Positions 7,965 through 16,402 are shown, counted from the stretch's first letter. The stretch: 59,942 nucleotides of DNA from JBPCQA01 sp050998615 (GCA_050998615.1 JBPCQA010000035.1:1-59942); one strand, 5' to 3'. The notes: generated by a model from the letters alone, not told the origin. A program made the numbers and translations.

Positions 7965-9359
7965 ATGAGACCGTCCCTGACTGAGGTCATCGAGGCACTT
8001 TCCGACGGCCTGCCCGACGCAGCGGTTGTGCTCGACGCGGACGTGTTGGCGTCGTACGCCGTCGATCGTGCGATGTATTGCGCGGCGGGCGAGGCGGCGG
8101 CGTTGGTGCACGCGCGCAGCACCGTGCAGGTCCAGCACGTCATGCGGGTCGCGAGCCGGTACGCCGTCCCGGTCGTGCCACAGGGAGCGCGCAGCGGGCT
8201 GTCGGGTGCCGCCAACGCGGTCGACGGCTGCATCTTGTTGAGCCTGGAGAAGATGAATCGGGTGCTTGAAGTCGACGTACCGAACCGGCTGGTCGTCACC
8301 CAACCCGGGATCTACAACGCCGACCTGTCTCGCGCGGTGGGCGAGCAGGGATTGTTCTACCCGCCTGACCCTTCGAGTTGGGAGTTTTGCTCGATTGGCG
8401 GCAATGTGTCGACGAACTCGGGTGGTTTGTGTTGTGTGAAGTACGGCGTCACGACCGACTACGTGTTGGGCCTGGAAGTCGTGCTCGCGGGCGGTGACAT
8501 CCTGCACACCGGGCGACGCACGGTCAAGGGGGTTGCGGGTTACGACCTCACTCGTCTCTTCGTCGGCAGTGAGGGCACCCTCGGCGTGATCACCGAGATC
8601 ACGTTGGCGCTGCGCCCGGCCACCCAGCAGCCGCTGACTGTGGTGGGCGTCTTCGAGTCGGCGCGTCACGCGGCGGATGCCGTCACTGGTGTGGTGACCT
8701 CGGGGGTGGTTCCATCGCTGCTGGAGTTCATGGATCGTGTCAGCGTGCTGGCAGTCAACGACGCGTTCAAGATGGGCATCTCACCGGAGGCGGGCGCGCT
8801 TGTGCTCGCACAGTCCGATTCGGGCGGTGAGCGGGGCCGAGACGAGGTACGCCGGATCGCCGAGGTGCTGCAGGCAGCGGGCGCGTTCGAGGTCGTGGTG
8901 GCCGATGACCCTGCCGAGGGCGCGCTACTGCTGGCCGCTCGGCGTGAAGTGCTGACGGCATTCGAACGACTCGGCACCACGATGATCGACGACGTGTGCG
9001 TCCCACGCACCCGGATCGCCGAGTTGGTGGAGCGGGTAGAGAAGGTGGCCGCCAGCTGTGGGCTCACCATCGGGATCGTCGGTCATGCGGGCGACGGCAA
9101 CTTCCACCCGACCGTCGTGTTCGACGGCGCCGACCCAGATCAGGTTGCCCGCGCCAAGCAGGCGTTCGACGAGATCATGGTGATCAGTCTCGACCTTGGT
9201 GGCACGATTACCGGCGAGCATGGAGTTGGCTTGCTCAAGATCGAGATGCTTGAACGCGAGCTCGGTGAGCTGAGCATCGACGTACACCGTCGGCTCAAGC
9301 AGGCGCTCGATCCGCAAGGCATCCTGAACCCCGGCAAAGTCTTCACCCTTCGCGGCTGA
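7965..9359 (+). CDS. GlcD-type FAD-linked 2-hydroxyacid oxidase/dehydrogenase
   Basis: A 464-residue FAD-binding type 4 oxidoreductase of the glycolate oxidase GlcD / D-lactate dehydrogenase group. The PCMH-type FAD domain shows VVPQGARSGLSG (residues ~68-80), SIGGNVSTNSGG and LFVGSEGTLGVITEI; the C-terminal cap contains GHAGDGNFHP and the closing GEHGVGLLK...LNPGKVF, including the flavin-site histidines. It should oxidise a 2-hydroxyacid (glycolate, D-lactate or 2-hydroxyglutarate; not distinguishable). Start ATG 7965 is leaderless; a GTG at 7962 is in frame. It stands alone without GlcE/GlcF partners, suggesting a single-subunit enzyme. Confidence 0.88.
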   Translation: MRPSLTEVIEALSDGLPDAAVVLDADVLASYAVDRAMYCAAGEAAALVHARSTVQVQHVMRVASRYAVPVVPQGARSGLSGAANAVDGCILLSLEKMNRVLEVDVPNRLVVTQPGIYNADLSRAVGEQGLFYPPDPSSWEFCSIGGNVSTNSGGLCCVKYGVTTDYVLGLEVVLAGGDILHTGRRTVKGVAGYDLTRLFVGSEGTLGVITEITLALRPATQQPLTVVGVFESARHAADAVTGVVTSGVVPSLLEFMDRVSVLAVNDAFKMGISPEAGALVLAQSDSGGERGRDEVRRIAEVLQAAGAFEVVVADDPAEGALLLAARREVLTAFERLGTTMIDDVCVPRTRIAELVERVEKVAASCGLTIGIVGHAGDGNFHPTVVFDGADPDQVARAKQAFDEIMVISLDLGGTITGEHGVGLLKIEMLERELGELSIDVHRRLKQALDPQGILNPGKVFTLRG

Positions 9360-9505
9360 CTCCTCGACGGGAAAACATGATGGCTCGGCGGGAAGAAGCC
9401 GACGGGTCGGCGGCAAAAGCTGGCGGCTCGGCGGAGTTGGTTGGCGGCCAGTTGACGGTTGACGAGCCGCACTCACGGTGGACTGCCAGTTGCCTGTCAG
9501 CGAGA

Positions 9506-10081
9506 TCAGCTGAGGGCGATCCCGCCGGAACGCAACTCGTGAAGGGCGGCCTTGGTGGACGCGGGTGCGACTCCGGCGGTGAGATTGGTCAGCACCCGCG
9601 TCATGAAGCCCTCATGCAAGGAGTCCAGGGCGGTCTGCCGCACGCAGAAGTCGGTCGCGATCCCGCAGATGTCGACGTGGGTGATGTCGTGGTCGCGCAG
9701 CCAGTCGGCGAGCCGGGTGCCGTGTTCGCAGCTGCCTTCGAACCCCGAGTACGCCGCCCCCCGCTCCCCCTTGAGGAAGATCGCGTCGAACGGTTGCGGA
9801 TCGAGATTCGGGTGGAAGGCGGCCCCCTCGGTGCCGGCGACACAGTGAACGGGCCAGGACTCGACGAAGTCGGGATCGTCAGAGAAGTGGCCACCGGGAT
9901 CGATGTGGTGGTCGCGGGTGGCGACGATCACGTCGTACTCGCGCTCCTCGGCCTCCGCCTGCTGCCAGTGATGCAAGAGTTCACCGATCCGGAACGCCAC
10001 CTGGGCGCCCCCGTCCACCGCGAGACGGCCGCCTTCGCAGAAGTCGTTTTGCACGTCGGTGACTATGAGAGCTTTCTTCAC
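9506..10081 (-). CDS. pncA: Nicotinamidase
   Basis: A 191-residue isochorismatase-fold hydrolase that converts nicotinamide to nicotinate for NAD salvage. The catalytic triad is visible: Asp in LIVTDVQNDF (D9), Lys in FLKGERGA and Cys in ATDFCVRQTA. The metal-binding region DHHIDPGGHFS is intact. The start is GTG at 10081, chosen because GAGAGGAG ends five to six bases upstream; the frame extends further to 10126 without family similarity. It follows pncB by a short overlap region on the same strand (the pncB stop is at 10095), so the two form a nicotinamide-to-nicotinate-mononucleotide operon. In mycobacteria this enzyme activates pyrazinamide. Confidence 0.94.
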   Translation of the reverse strand: MKKALIVTDVQNDFCEGGRLAVDGGAQVAFRIGELLHHWQQAEAEEREYDVIVATRDHHIDPGGHFSDDPDFVESWPVHCVAGTEGAAFHPNLDPQPFDAIFLKGERGAAYSGFEGSCEHGTRLADWLRDHDITHVDICGIATDFCVRQTALDSLHEGFMTRVLTNLTAGVAPASTKAALHELRSGGIALS

Positions 10082-10094
10082 GACATCGCTCCTC

Positions 10095-11429
10095 TCACGT
10101 TGTCGGCGGTTCCACGTTAGACCCACTCGGTGCCGGCTCTTGCATGTAGCGGGTCTCGATCACCGGCTCGCCACGCGACAGCTTGCGCGACTCGACCGGG
10201 AGCTCAGCGAGCGCGGTAGTGTGGCGCTCGCGTGCTCTTTGCAGTGGCTCGGGACTGACGACCTCGCCGGCTTGAACTAACGGCAGCAACAGCTCACGGT
10301 CATTGCCGGCGCTCGTCGGTTGCTGCCCCAGGCCGAGGATCTCCGCCTCTGCGATGCCGTCGGCGTTGCGACGCCGGCGGGCCCACTTGCGGCCGCCGAC
10401 CGAAACCTTGTCCTGGCTCTTCTTCGCGACCGCGACCAGTGCGGAGCCCGAGTCAGTGGCACGCGCCACCAACTTGTAGACGAAGCCACAGGTGGGATGG
10501 CCAGATCCGGTGACCAACGCCGTCCCGACCCCGTAGCCGTCGACGGGGGCACCCGACAAGCCGGCGATCGCGTACTCGTCGAGATCACCGGTCACCACGA
10601 TGTGGGTGTTGGTGGCGCCGAACTCATCGAGTTGTCGCCGCACTTGACGAGCGAGCAGCGCTAAGTCCCCGGAGTCGATGCGCACCGCGCCCAGCTCGGT
10701 GCCCGCCACCTCGACAGCTACCTTGACCGCCTCGGTGATGTCATAGGTGTCGACGAGCAGGGTCGTGCCAGAACCGAGTGAGTCGACCTGGGCGATGAAG
10801 GCGTCGCGCTCGCTGTCGTGGAGCAACGTGAAGGAGTGTGCCGACGTGCCGGTGGTGGGGACGCCGTAGTCGAAGCCGGCCCGCAGATTCGAGCTGTTCG
10901 CAAAGCCCGCGATGTACGCCGCTCTCGCAGCCGCCACGGCTGCCCACTCGTGAGTGCGCCGAGACCCCATTTCGATACAGGGCCGACCCTCTGCGGCAGC
11001 AGTCATCCGGGACGCTGCCGATGCGATCGCCGAGTCGTGGTTGAGCACCGACATCAACAGCGTCTCAAGCACGACCGCCTCGGCGAACGTCGATTCGACA
11101 ATGAGTAGCGGGCTGCCGGGGAAGTAGGCGTCGCCCTCGCCGTACCCCCAGATGTTGCCAGTGAAGTGGTACGTCGACAGCCACTGGACCGTCGGCTTGT
11201 CGACGATCCGGCGGTCGCGCAGAAAAGCCAGGTCGGCGTCGCTGAAGTGGAATGACTCGATCGCGTCCAGGATCCGGCCGGTGCCGCCAACTACGCCGTA
11301 ACGCCGGCCACCAGGGAGACTGCGGGCGAATAGCTCGAACACGCTCGGCCGCTGCGCCGCACCCGAACGCAACGCGGCTTGCAGCATGGTCAGCTCGTAA
11401 TGGTCGGTGAGCAAGCCGGTCGATTGCAC
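10095..11429 (-). CDS. pncB: Nicotinate phosphoribosyltransferase
   Basis: A 444-residue type II phosphoribosyltransferase using nicotinate, PRPP and ATP to make nicotinate mononucleotide. Family signatures are LLTDHYELTML at the N terminus, the EMGSRRTHEWAA segment with the catalytic-phosphohistidine region (SRRTH), GAVRIDSGDL and GYGVGTALVT for PRPP phosphate binding. The GTG start at 11429 fits the conserved N terminus; TACTCT (11441-11436) lies 6 nt upstream, so the mRNA appears leaderless. Divergent from clpS with a 33-bp gap and cotranscribed with pncA. Confidence 0.95.
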   Translation of the reverse strand: MQSTGLLTDHYELTMLQAALRSGAAQRPSVFELFARSLPGGRRYGVVGGTGRILDAIESFHFSDADLAFLRDRRIVDKPTVQWLSTYHFTGNIWGYGEGDAYFPGSPLLIVESTFAEAVVLETLLMSVLNHDSAIASAASRMTAAAEGRPCIEMGSRRTHEWAAVAAARAAYIAGFANSSNLRAGFDYGVPTTGTSAHSFTLLHDSERDAFIAQVDSLGSGTTLLVDTYDITEAVKVAVEVAGTELGAVRIDSGDLALLARQVRRQLDEFGATNTHIVVTGDLDEYAIAGLSGAPVDGYGVGTALVTGSGHPTCGFVYKLVARATDSGSALVAVAKKSQDKVSVGGRKWARRRRNADGIAEAEILGLGQQPTSAGNDRELLLPLVQAGEVVSPEPLQRARERHTTALAELPVESRKLSRGEPVIETRYMQEPAPSGSNVEPPTT

Positions 11430-11462
11430 GCAGACAGAGTAGCGACAGCGATAATGGCCGTG
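11430..11462. promoter_or_regulatory. Back-to-back leaderless promoters of pncB and clpS
   Basis: Only 33 bp separate the two start codons. For pncB (minus) TACTCT occupies 11441-11436, 6 nt before the GTG. For clpS (plus) GATAAT occupies 11450-11455, 7 nt before the ATG. Each -35 region must therefore lie inside the other gene's 5' coding region, so the two promoters physically interfere. Confidence 0.6.
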
Positions 11463-11762
11463 ATGACCGCGACACCTGAGTCCATGACCGTTGAACGACC
11501 CGACACCGAACAGGTCGTGCTGCCCGACGTGCCTTGGGTGGCCTTGGTCTGGGACGACCCAGTCAACTTGATGTCCTATGTCACGTTCGTGTTCATCGAC
11601 TACTTTGGCTACTCCAAGACCAAGGCACGGCGGTTGATGATGCAGGTGCACACCGAAGGCAAGGCTGTGGTGTCCACGGGAAGTCGTGAGGAGATGGAGC
11701 GTGACGTGCAAGCCATGCATTCCTACGGTCTGTGGGCGACGCTGCAGAAGGCGGATGCGTGA
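11463..11762 (+). CDS. clpS: ATP-dependent Clp protease adaptor ClpS
   Basis: A 99-residue N-end-rule adaptor that delivers proteins with destabilising N-terminal residues to ClpC/ClpA. The core motif region is WVALVWDDPVNLMSYVTFVF, with the substrate-pocket Asp-Asp and the following helix, then TKARRLMMQVHTEGKAVV. ATG 11463 is chosen because the -10-like GATAAT sits 7 nt upstream; a later in-frame ATG would also keep the whole domain. Its stop overlaps the GTG of the DUF2017 gene, the arrangement seen across actinobacteria. Confidence 0.95.
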   Translation: MTATPESMTVERPDTEQVVLPDVPWVALVWDDPVNLMSYVTFVFIDYFGYSKTKARRLMMQVHTEGKAVVSTGSREEMERDVQAMHSYGLWATLQKADA

Positions 11763-12325
11763 GCCATTTCAAGTCTCGGCGTAAGGGCCGCGTGCTCGTC
11801 GACTTGCCGCCGTACGCCGCGGGCCTGCTCGCCAACCTGACCCGGCAACTCATCGAGTTGCTCAGCGATGGTGAGCCGATGACTCATCCGGGCGCCGATC
11901 CTCTCGAGGCGATGCTCGAGCTCGACAGCCCACGCGATGAGCCGGAAGATCCGGCGTTGCTCCGGCTGCTGCCGAACGCCCGACCAGATGACGACGAGGC
12001 GGCCGCTGAGTTCCGCCGTTTCACCGAGCGCAACCTGCGGGAGTCGAAGATCAGGGACGCTCGGTCAATGTTGAAGTCGCTCGGTGACATCGGGGATGTG
12101 GGCGAGTCTGATCTGGAGTTCGAGCTCGACGCCGAGCACGTCCGCTCTTGGCTGCGGTGTCTCACCGATCTGCGGCTGACACTGGCCGAGCGGCTCGGCG
12201 TGACCGCCGACGACGATGCCAGGTGGGAGTCATTGCCACCGGACGACGAACGGCTGCCGATCCACGAGATCTACGGCTGGCTCGGCTATTTGCTCGAGTC
12301 GCTGCTCGACGCCGTACAGCGCTGA
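11759..12325 (+). CDS. DUF2017 family protein
   Basis: A 188-residue protein of unknown function, found next to clpS in actinobacteria (the Rv1332 position in Mycobacterium). It begins with a basic segment (FKSRRKGRVLVDLPPYAAGLL), continues as mostly acidic helices and ends with IHEIYGWLGYLLESLLDAVQ. The GTG at 11759 shares GTGA with the clpS stop, so translation is coupled; an upstream in-frame start at 11732 inside clpS is less likely. No catalytic motif is evident. Its coupling suggests a role with ClpS/Clp proteolysis, but that is inference. Confidence 0.9.
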   Translation: MSHFKSRRKGRVLVDLPPYAAGLLANLTRQLIELLSDGEPMTHPGADPLEAMLELDSPRDEPEDPALLRLLPNARPDDDEAAAEFRRFTERNLRESKIRDARSMLKSLGDIGDVGESDLEFELDAEHVRSWLRCLTDLRLTLAERLGVTADDDARWESLPPDDERLPIHEIYGWLGYLLESLLDAVQR

Positions 12326-12422
12326 AACCGCCCTGAGCGCCCCCAGGATTTGCCAGTAGAGTTCTAGTAGTGCGACGTCGGGGGCCGACCGATCCCGCTA
12401 CGCGTCGCAAGAGGGAGGGCTC

Positions 12423-13130
12423 GTGGATCAAGAGCAGCGGTCCCTAGCGGACGTGATGGCCCACGTAGCGTCTTCCTTGCAGCCCGCCGCAGGCGTCGAC
12501 GAGACGCTGCTGAAGATCACCGCCGCCGCGCTGGAGCACGTGCCGGGCGTCGACTACGCGAGTATTTCGGTCCTGCACCGAGACGGGCACATCGATACGG
12601 TGGCGCCGACCGACGACGTGATTCTGCTAGCGGACAAACTCCAATACGAGCTTCGCCAGGGGCCTTGCTACGAGGCGGTCGAAGAGGAGGCGAACGTTCG
12701 CTCTCCGGACGTGGCGAACGACGTCAGGTGGCCGGAGTACGGACCTCGAGTCGCCAGCATCGGAATCGGCGCGCAGTGGGCGTTCACGCTCTACACTCAT
12801 GCCCGCGCGCGGGCGGCGCTGAACCTCTACGCGCGTCAGCGACACGCCTTCGCGAAGTCTCAGCAGATCGTCGAGCTGTTCTCGTCGCAGGTGGTGGCCG
12901 TCTTGGGCTACGCCAACGAACTCTCCACCCTGCACCATGCGCTCGACACTCGTAAGGCGATCGGCGAGGCGGTGGGCATCGTGATGGAGCGGTACGGCGT
13001 CGGCGAAGACAGCGCGTTCGCCTTCTTGGTCCGGGTGTCCCAGACGGGCAACGTCAAGTTGCGGGACGTGGCGCTGGAGATTGTCGGTTTGGCCAACCAG
13101 CGAGACAATAGTGCGACGAGCCCGCTCTGA
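12423..13130 (+). CDS. GAF-ANTAR putative RNA-binding antiterminator
   Basis: A 235-residue soluble regulator: GAF sensor domain about residues 15-160 (VDYASISVLHRDGHIDTVAPTD in its strands) and a C-terminal ANTAR domain about 165-225 (TRKAIGEAVGIVMERYGVGEDSAFAFL). ANTAR domains bind paired hexaloop stem-loops in nascent RNA and prevent termination; GAF would sense a small ligand. The GTG start at 12423 follows a good ribosome site (GAGGGAGGG). The gene sits between DUF2017 and murI, where Mycobacterium has mec/cysO/cysM/rhomboid genes instead. Its RNA targets are unknown. Confidence 0.9.
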   Translation: MDQEQRSLADVMAHVASSLQPAAGVDETLLKITAAALEHVPGVDYASISVLHRDGHIDTVAPTDDVILLADKLQYELRQGPCYEAVEEEANVRSPDVANDVRWPEYGPRVASIGIGAQWAFTLYTHARARAALNLYARQRHAFAKSQQIVELFSSQVVAVLGYANELSTLHHALDTRKAIGEAVGIVMERYGVGEDSAFAFLVRVSQTGNVKLRDVALEIVGLANQRDNSATSPL

Positions 13131-13239
13131 CTGCCGGGGCGGGTCATATTCGGTCGTCGTGGCAACGTTAGTCCGCGTCGAAATCGGAAACCTTCGGCCT
13201 AAGGGCGTCCTCGCCGCCCGGGCGACGGGGGCTCCTAGG

Positions 13240-13267
13240 CCTCGACGTTGAACAGACAGCGTCGAGG
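13240..13267 (+). terminator. Hairpin between GAF-ANTAR gene and murI
   Basis: CCTCGACG (13240-13247) and CGTCGAGG (13260-13267) form a perfect 8-bp stem with a 12-nt loop. It is 110 bp after the GAF-ANTAR stop and 75 bp before murI. It may be a terminator. No T-run follows. Otherwise the 211-bp gap holds only the murI promoter. Confidence 0.45.
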
Positions 13268-13341
13268 TCGCTTGCGAGCGGCTTGTGTGGCGTGGGTCGC
13301 AAAGGCCGCGCGGGCGCGACCACTCGTCGTACGCTCACACG

Positions 13342-14154
13342 GTGGCAGACGCACCCATCGGGATCTTCGACTCAGGCTTCGGCGGCCTCACGGTCGCCCG
13401 CGCTGTTCTCGACCAGGTGCCGCATGAGTCGTTGATCTATCTCGGTGACACGGCGCGGCAGCCGTATGGACCCAAGTCGATCGGCGAGGTTCGCGAATAC
13501 GCGCTCGAATGTCTGGACCACCTCGTCGGTCTCGGCGTCAAGCTGCTGGTGATCGCCTGCAACTCAGCCAGCGCCGCGATGCTGCGCGATGCCCGCGAAC
13601 GCTACCCGATGCCGGTCGTCGAGGTGATCTTTCCGGCCACCCGGCGAGCGGTCGCGGCGACCCACAACCAGCGTGTCGGCGTGATATGCACAAGTTCGAC
13701 CAAGGCGTCGATGGCGTACGACGATGCGTTCGCCGCCGCGCCGCAGGTCGGTCTCACCACCCAGGCGTGCCCCCGGTTTGTCGAGTTCGTCGAGCGGGGC
13801 GTCACCAGCGGCCCCGAGCTGATCGCCGTTGCGCACGAATACCTCGATCCGCTGGCCGAGACGGGCGTCGACACGCTGATTTTGGGCTGCACTCACTATC
13901 CATTGCTCACCGGGGTGCTGTCTTATGTGCTCGGCGACGGCGTGACCTTGGTGTCGAGCGCAGAGGAGACGGCGAAGGACGTCTACGCGCTGCTCGTCCG
14001 ACAGGGCCTCGAACGACCGGATGGCCTGCCGGGCCCGAAGCACCGATTCCTCACGACCGGTCGGCCCGACGAGTTCCGCGACATCGGCAGCCGGTTCTTC
14101 GGGCCGGAGCTCGACGCGGTCGACCAGTTCGCGTGGGTGAACGCATGCTGTTGA
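13342..14154 (+). CDS. murI: Glutamate racemase
   Basis: A 270-residue cofactor-independent racemase making D-glutamate for peptidoglycan. The two catalytic cysteines lie in VIACNSASAAM and LGCTHYPLL; IGIFDSGFGGLTV at the N terminus and GDTARQPYG complete the active site. The GTG at 13342 is chosen because it starts the conserved domain and TACGCT (13330-13335) ends 6 nt before it (leaderless). It overlaps the next gene by 10 bp and heads the murI-MBL-rph-rdgB operon conserved in actinobacteria. Confidence 0.96.
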   Translation: MADAPIGIFDSGFGGLTVARAVLDQVPHESLIYLGDTARQPYGPKSIGEVREYALECLDHLVGLGVKLLVIACNSASAAMLRDARERYPMPVVEVIFPATRRAVAATHNQRVGVICTSSTKASMAYDDAFAAAPQVGLTTQACPRFVEFVERGVTSGPELIAVAHEYLDPLAETGVDTLILGCTHYPLLTGVLSYVLGDGVTLVSSAEETAKDVYALLVRQGLERPDGLPGPKHRFLTTGRPDEFRDIGSRFFGPELDAVDQFAWVNACC

Positions 14155-14903
14155 CGATCGTGGGTTGCTCGGGATCCTTCCCTGGGCCGGAGTCGCCCGC
14201 CTCCTGCTATCTGCTCGAGGCTCCACACGTTGGCGCCACCTTCCGGCTGGTGCTCGACCTGGGCAGCGGTTCGCTCGGCGAGCTGCAAAAGTACGTCGAC
14301 CTGCAGTCGCTCGACGCGGTCGTGCTTTCGCACTTGCATGCCGATCACTGCCTGGACCTGTGTGGCTTCTACGTCGTACGGAAGTTCCATCCGGACGGCC
14401 ACCTCGGTCAGATCCCGGTCTACGGGCCGAAGGGCACCGCCGACCGGATGGCTCGTGCTTATGATCTGTCTCCCGACCCCGGGATGTGGCCGGAGTTCGA
14501 CTTCCGCACGTTCCCGCCCGACTCGTTCGAGCTTGGCCCGTTCGTCGTCACCGTTGCCCAAGTCGATCATCCGGTGGATGCGTTTGCGGTCAAGGTGGCA
14601 GACGGCGAACGGTCCTTCGTTTACTCCGGTGACACAGGTCCGTGTGCCGCGTTGGAGGAGCTCGCCGAGGACTGCGACCTGTTGCTGGCCGAAGCTTCGT
14701 TCATGGAGGGCGGCGACAACCCGTCCAATCTGCACCTGACCGGCAAACAGGCAGCGCTGGCCGCCAATCGAGCCGGCGCCGGACGCCTCGTGTTGACGCA
14801 CATCCCGCCCTGGCACGACCGCGAAGCCGTGCTGCGCGAGGCCATTCCGCATTTTCCCGGCGACACCTCGTTGGCGCTGCCCGGTGCAACGTATGTGCTG
14901 TGA
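14145..14903 (+). CDS. MBL-fold hydrolase, Rv1339-like cyclic nucleotide phosphodiesterase candidate
   Basis: A 252-residue metallo-beta-lactamase-fold protein. The metal motif LSHLHADHCLDL supplies HxHxDH; later ligands are VDHPVDAF, YSGDTGPC and THIPPWHD. Its position after murI and before rph matches Rv1339 of Mycobacterium tuberculosis, an atypical cAMP phosphodiesterase; RNase Z-like activity is the alternative. The ATG at 14145 lies inside the last codons of murI, so translation is coupled. The function assignment rests on synteny plus fold. Confidence 0.85.
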   Translation: MLLTIVGCSGSFPGPESPASCYLLEAPHVGATFRLVLDLGSGSLGELQKYVDLQSLDAVVLSHLHADHCLDLCGFYVVRKFHPDGHLGQIPVYGPKGTADRMARAYDLSPDPGMWPEFDFRTFPPDSFELGPFVVTVAQVDHPVDAFAVKVADGERSFVYSGDTGPCAALEELAEDCDLLLAEASFMEGGDNPSNLHLTGKQAALAANRAGAGRLVLTHIPPWHDREAVLREAIPHFPGDTSLALPGATYVL

Positions 14904-15000
14904 CGCCCGGGTTTTCCCGCGACCCGCCAGCTTTTCCCGCACTCGGGGAGCGGAGAGACCGACTGCGGATGAGGGTGCAGGTCGACGATAGGGTCAAGCA

Positions 15001-15720
15001 ATGACCCGAGCCGATGGCCGCAGGGCTGATGAACTTCGCCCGATCACGATCACTCGCCACTGGCTCGACCACGCCGCGGGTTCGGTGTTGGTCGAGTTCG
15101 GACGGACCCGGGTGTTGTGCGCCGCCAGCGCCAGTGTCGGCGTACCCCGCTGGCGCAAAGGCAGCGGGCTCGGTTGGGTGACCGCCGAATACGCAATGCT
15201 GCCAAGCTCGACCCACACCCGGTCCGACCGCGAGTCGGTCAAGGGTCGCATCGGAGGGCGCACCCACGAGATTTCTCGGCTGATTGGCCGCTCGCTTCGC
15301 GCGGTGATCGATTACGTGGCGTTGGGCGAGAACACGATCGTGCTTGACTGTGACGTGCTCCAAGCCGACGGCGGGACACGTACGGCGGCAATCACGGGCG
15401 CGTATGTCGCGTTGGTCGACGCGATAGGTCATCTGCGAGGTGAGGGCGCCCTCGCTGGTGAGCCGCTGAGTGGGTCGGTCGCGGCCGTGTCTGTTGGCAT
15501 GATCGAGGGCGAGCCGCGTCTCGACCTGCCGTACGAGGAGGACGTTCGAGCCGAGACTGACATGAACGTCGTGATGACAGGCGACGGCCGCTTCGTGGAG
15601 GTTCAGGGCACCGCCGAGGCAGAGCCGTTCGACCGTGGACAACTCGACGCGCTCCTGAGCCTGGCCACCGGTGGTTGTGCCGAGCTGGCGCAGCTGCAGC
15701 GGGTGGCACTTGACTCGTGA
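15001..15720 (+). CDS. rph: Ribonuclease PH
   Basis: A 239-residue phosphorolytic 3'-exoribonuclease that trims tRNA and other RNA 3' ends. Recognisable segments are GSVLVEFGRTRVLCAAS, the RNA/phosphate site GRTHEISRLIGRSLRA and DCDVLQADGGTRTAAITGA with the catalytic Asp pair. TAGGGT (14989-14994) ends 6 nt before the ATG, so it also has its own leaderless promoter within the murI operon. Its stop overlaps rdgB by 4 bp. Confidence 0.96.
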   Translation: MTRADGRRADELRPITITRHWLDHAAGSVLVEFGRTRVLCAASASVGVPRWRKGSGLGWVTAEYAMLPSSTHTRSDRESVKGRIGGRTHEISRLIGRSLRAVIDYVALGENTIVLDCDVLQADGGTRTAAITGAYVALVDAIGHLRGEGALAGEPLSGSVAAVSVGMIEGEPRLDLPYEEDVRAETDMNVVMTGDGRFVEVQGTAEAEPFDRGQLDALLSLATGGCAELAQLQRVALDS

Positions 15721-16322
15721 GCCGCGTGTTGCTTGCGTCCCACAACGCCAAGAAGCTCGCAGAGCTTCGCCGCATTCTGGGTGAACTGATCCCCGACCTG
15801 GAGGTGCTCGGGCTCGACGACGTCTCGGCGTACGACGAGCCGGCCGAAACCGAGTCGACGTTCGAGGGCAACGCGCTCATCAAGGTCCGCGCTGGGGTGC
15901 TGGCTACCGGACTGCCCACGCTGGCCGACGACAGCGGGCTGTGCGTGGACGAGTTGCACGGGATGCCAGGCGTGCTGTCGGCACGCTGGGCCGGGCTGGG
16001 CAGGCGCGATGCGGACAACAGCGCGCTGCTACTGGAGCAGCTGAGCGACACACCGGACGAACGAAGGGGAGCGAAGTTTCGGTGCGCCGTCGCGTTTTGC
16101 CGCCCCGGGGGCGGTGAGGATCTTGCCGTCGGCGTTATGCCCGGCCGGATCAGCCGCGCTCCGCGCGGGGACGGTGGCTTCGGGTACGACGTAGTGTTCG
16201 TCCCCGCTCGTGAAACCCGAACGTCGGCGGAGATGACCGCCGACGAGAAAGACGCGATAAGTCACCGCGGGAAAGCCTTGCGCGCGATTGCCCCGATGGT
16301 GGCCGCGGAGCTCGACGTCTAG
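15717..16322 (+). CDS. rdgB: RdgB/HAM1 non-canonical purine NTP pyrophosphatase
   Basis: A 201-residue house-cleaning enzyme that hydrolyses dITP, ITP and XTP to monophosphates. Signatures: LLASHNAKKLAELRRIL at the N terminus, TFEGNALIKVRA, LADDSGLCVDEL, PGVLSARWAG and the C-terminal SHRGKALRA. The GTG start at 15717 overlaps the rph stop (GTGA), giving coupled translation. Last gene of the murI operon; a palindromic intergenic repeat follows at 16337. Confidence 0.95.
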   Translation: MSRVLLASHNAKKLAELRRILGELIPDLEVLGLDDVSAYDEPAETESTFEGNALIKVRAGVLATGLPTLADDSGLCVDELHGMPGVLSARWAGLGRRDADNSALLLEQLSDTPDERRGAKFRCAVAFCRPGGGEDLAVGVMPGRISRAPRGDGGFGYDVVFVPARETRTSAEMTADEKDAISHRGKALRAIAPMVAAELDV

Positions 16323-16336
16323 GGTGCCCGCAGCCG

Positions 16337-16377
16337 GGTGGTTTCGAGACGGCCGCGGGTCGGCCTCCTCAACCACC
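16337..16377. repeat. Intergenic palindromic repeat, family 1 (best copy)
   Basis: The element begins GGTGGTTTCGAGACGG and ends CCTCCTCAACCACC; its ends GGTGGTT and AACCACC are exact inverted repeats. Related, more degenerate copies are at 22486-22516, 36639-36673 (reverse orientation), 37693-37742 and 51166-51202. It follows rdgB and could act as a terminator or mRNA-stabilising hairpin. Confidence 0.65.
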
Positions 16378-16402
16378 GTGAGCAGTCGGGGGCTTGGCGG
16401 GG

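Noticed and set aside
6639..8669. A 676-codon open frame on the minus strand across hpd and the GlcD-type gene
   Set aside because: It is the antisense shadow of two well-supported genes in GC-rich DNA; its residues are His/Arg/Val-rich with no family signature.
13509..14144. N-terminal extension of the MBL-fold protein frame
   Set aside because: It overlaps murI in another frame; the MBL fold begins right at ATG 14145 with MLLTIVGCSG.
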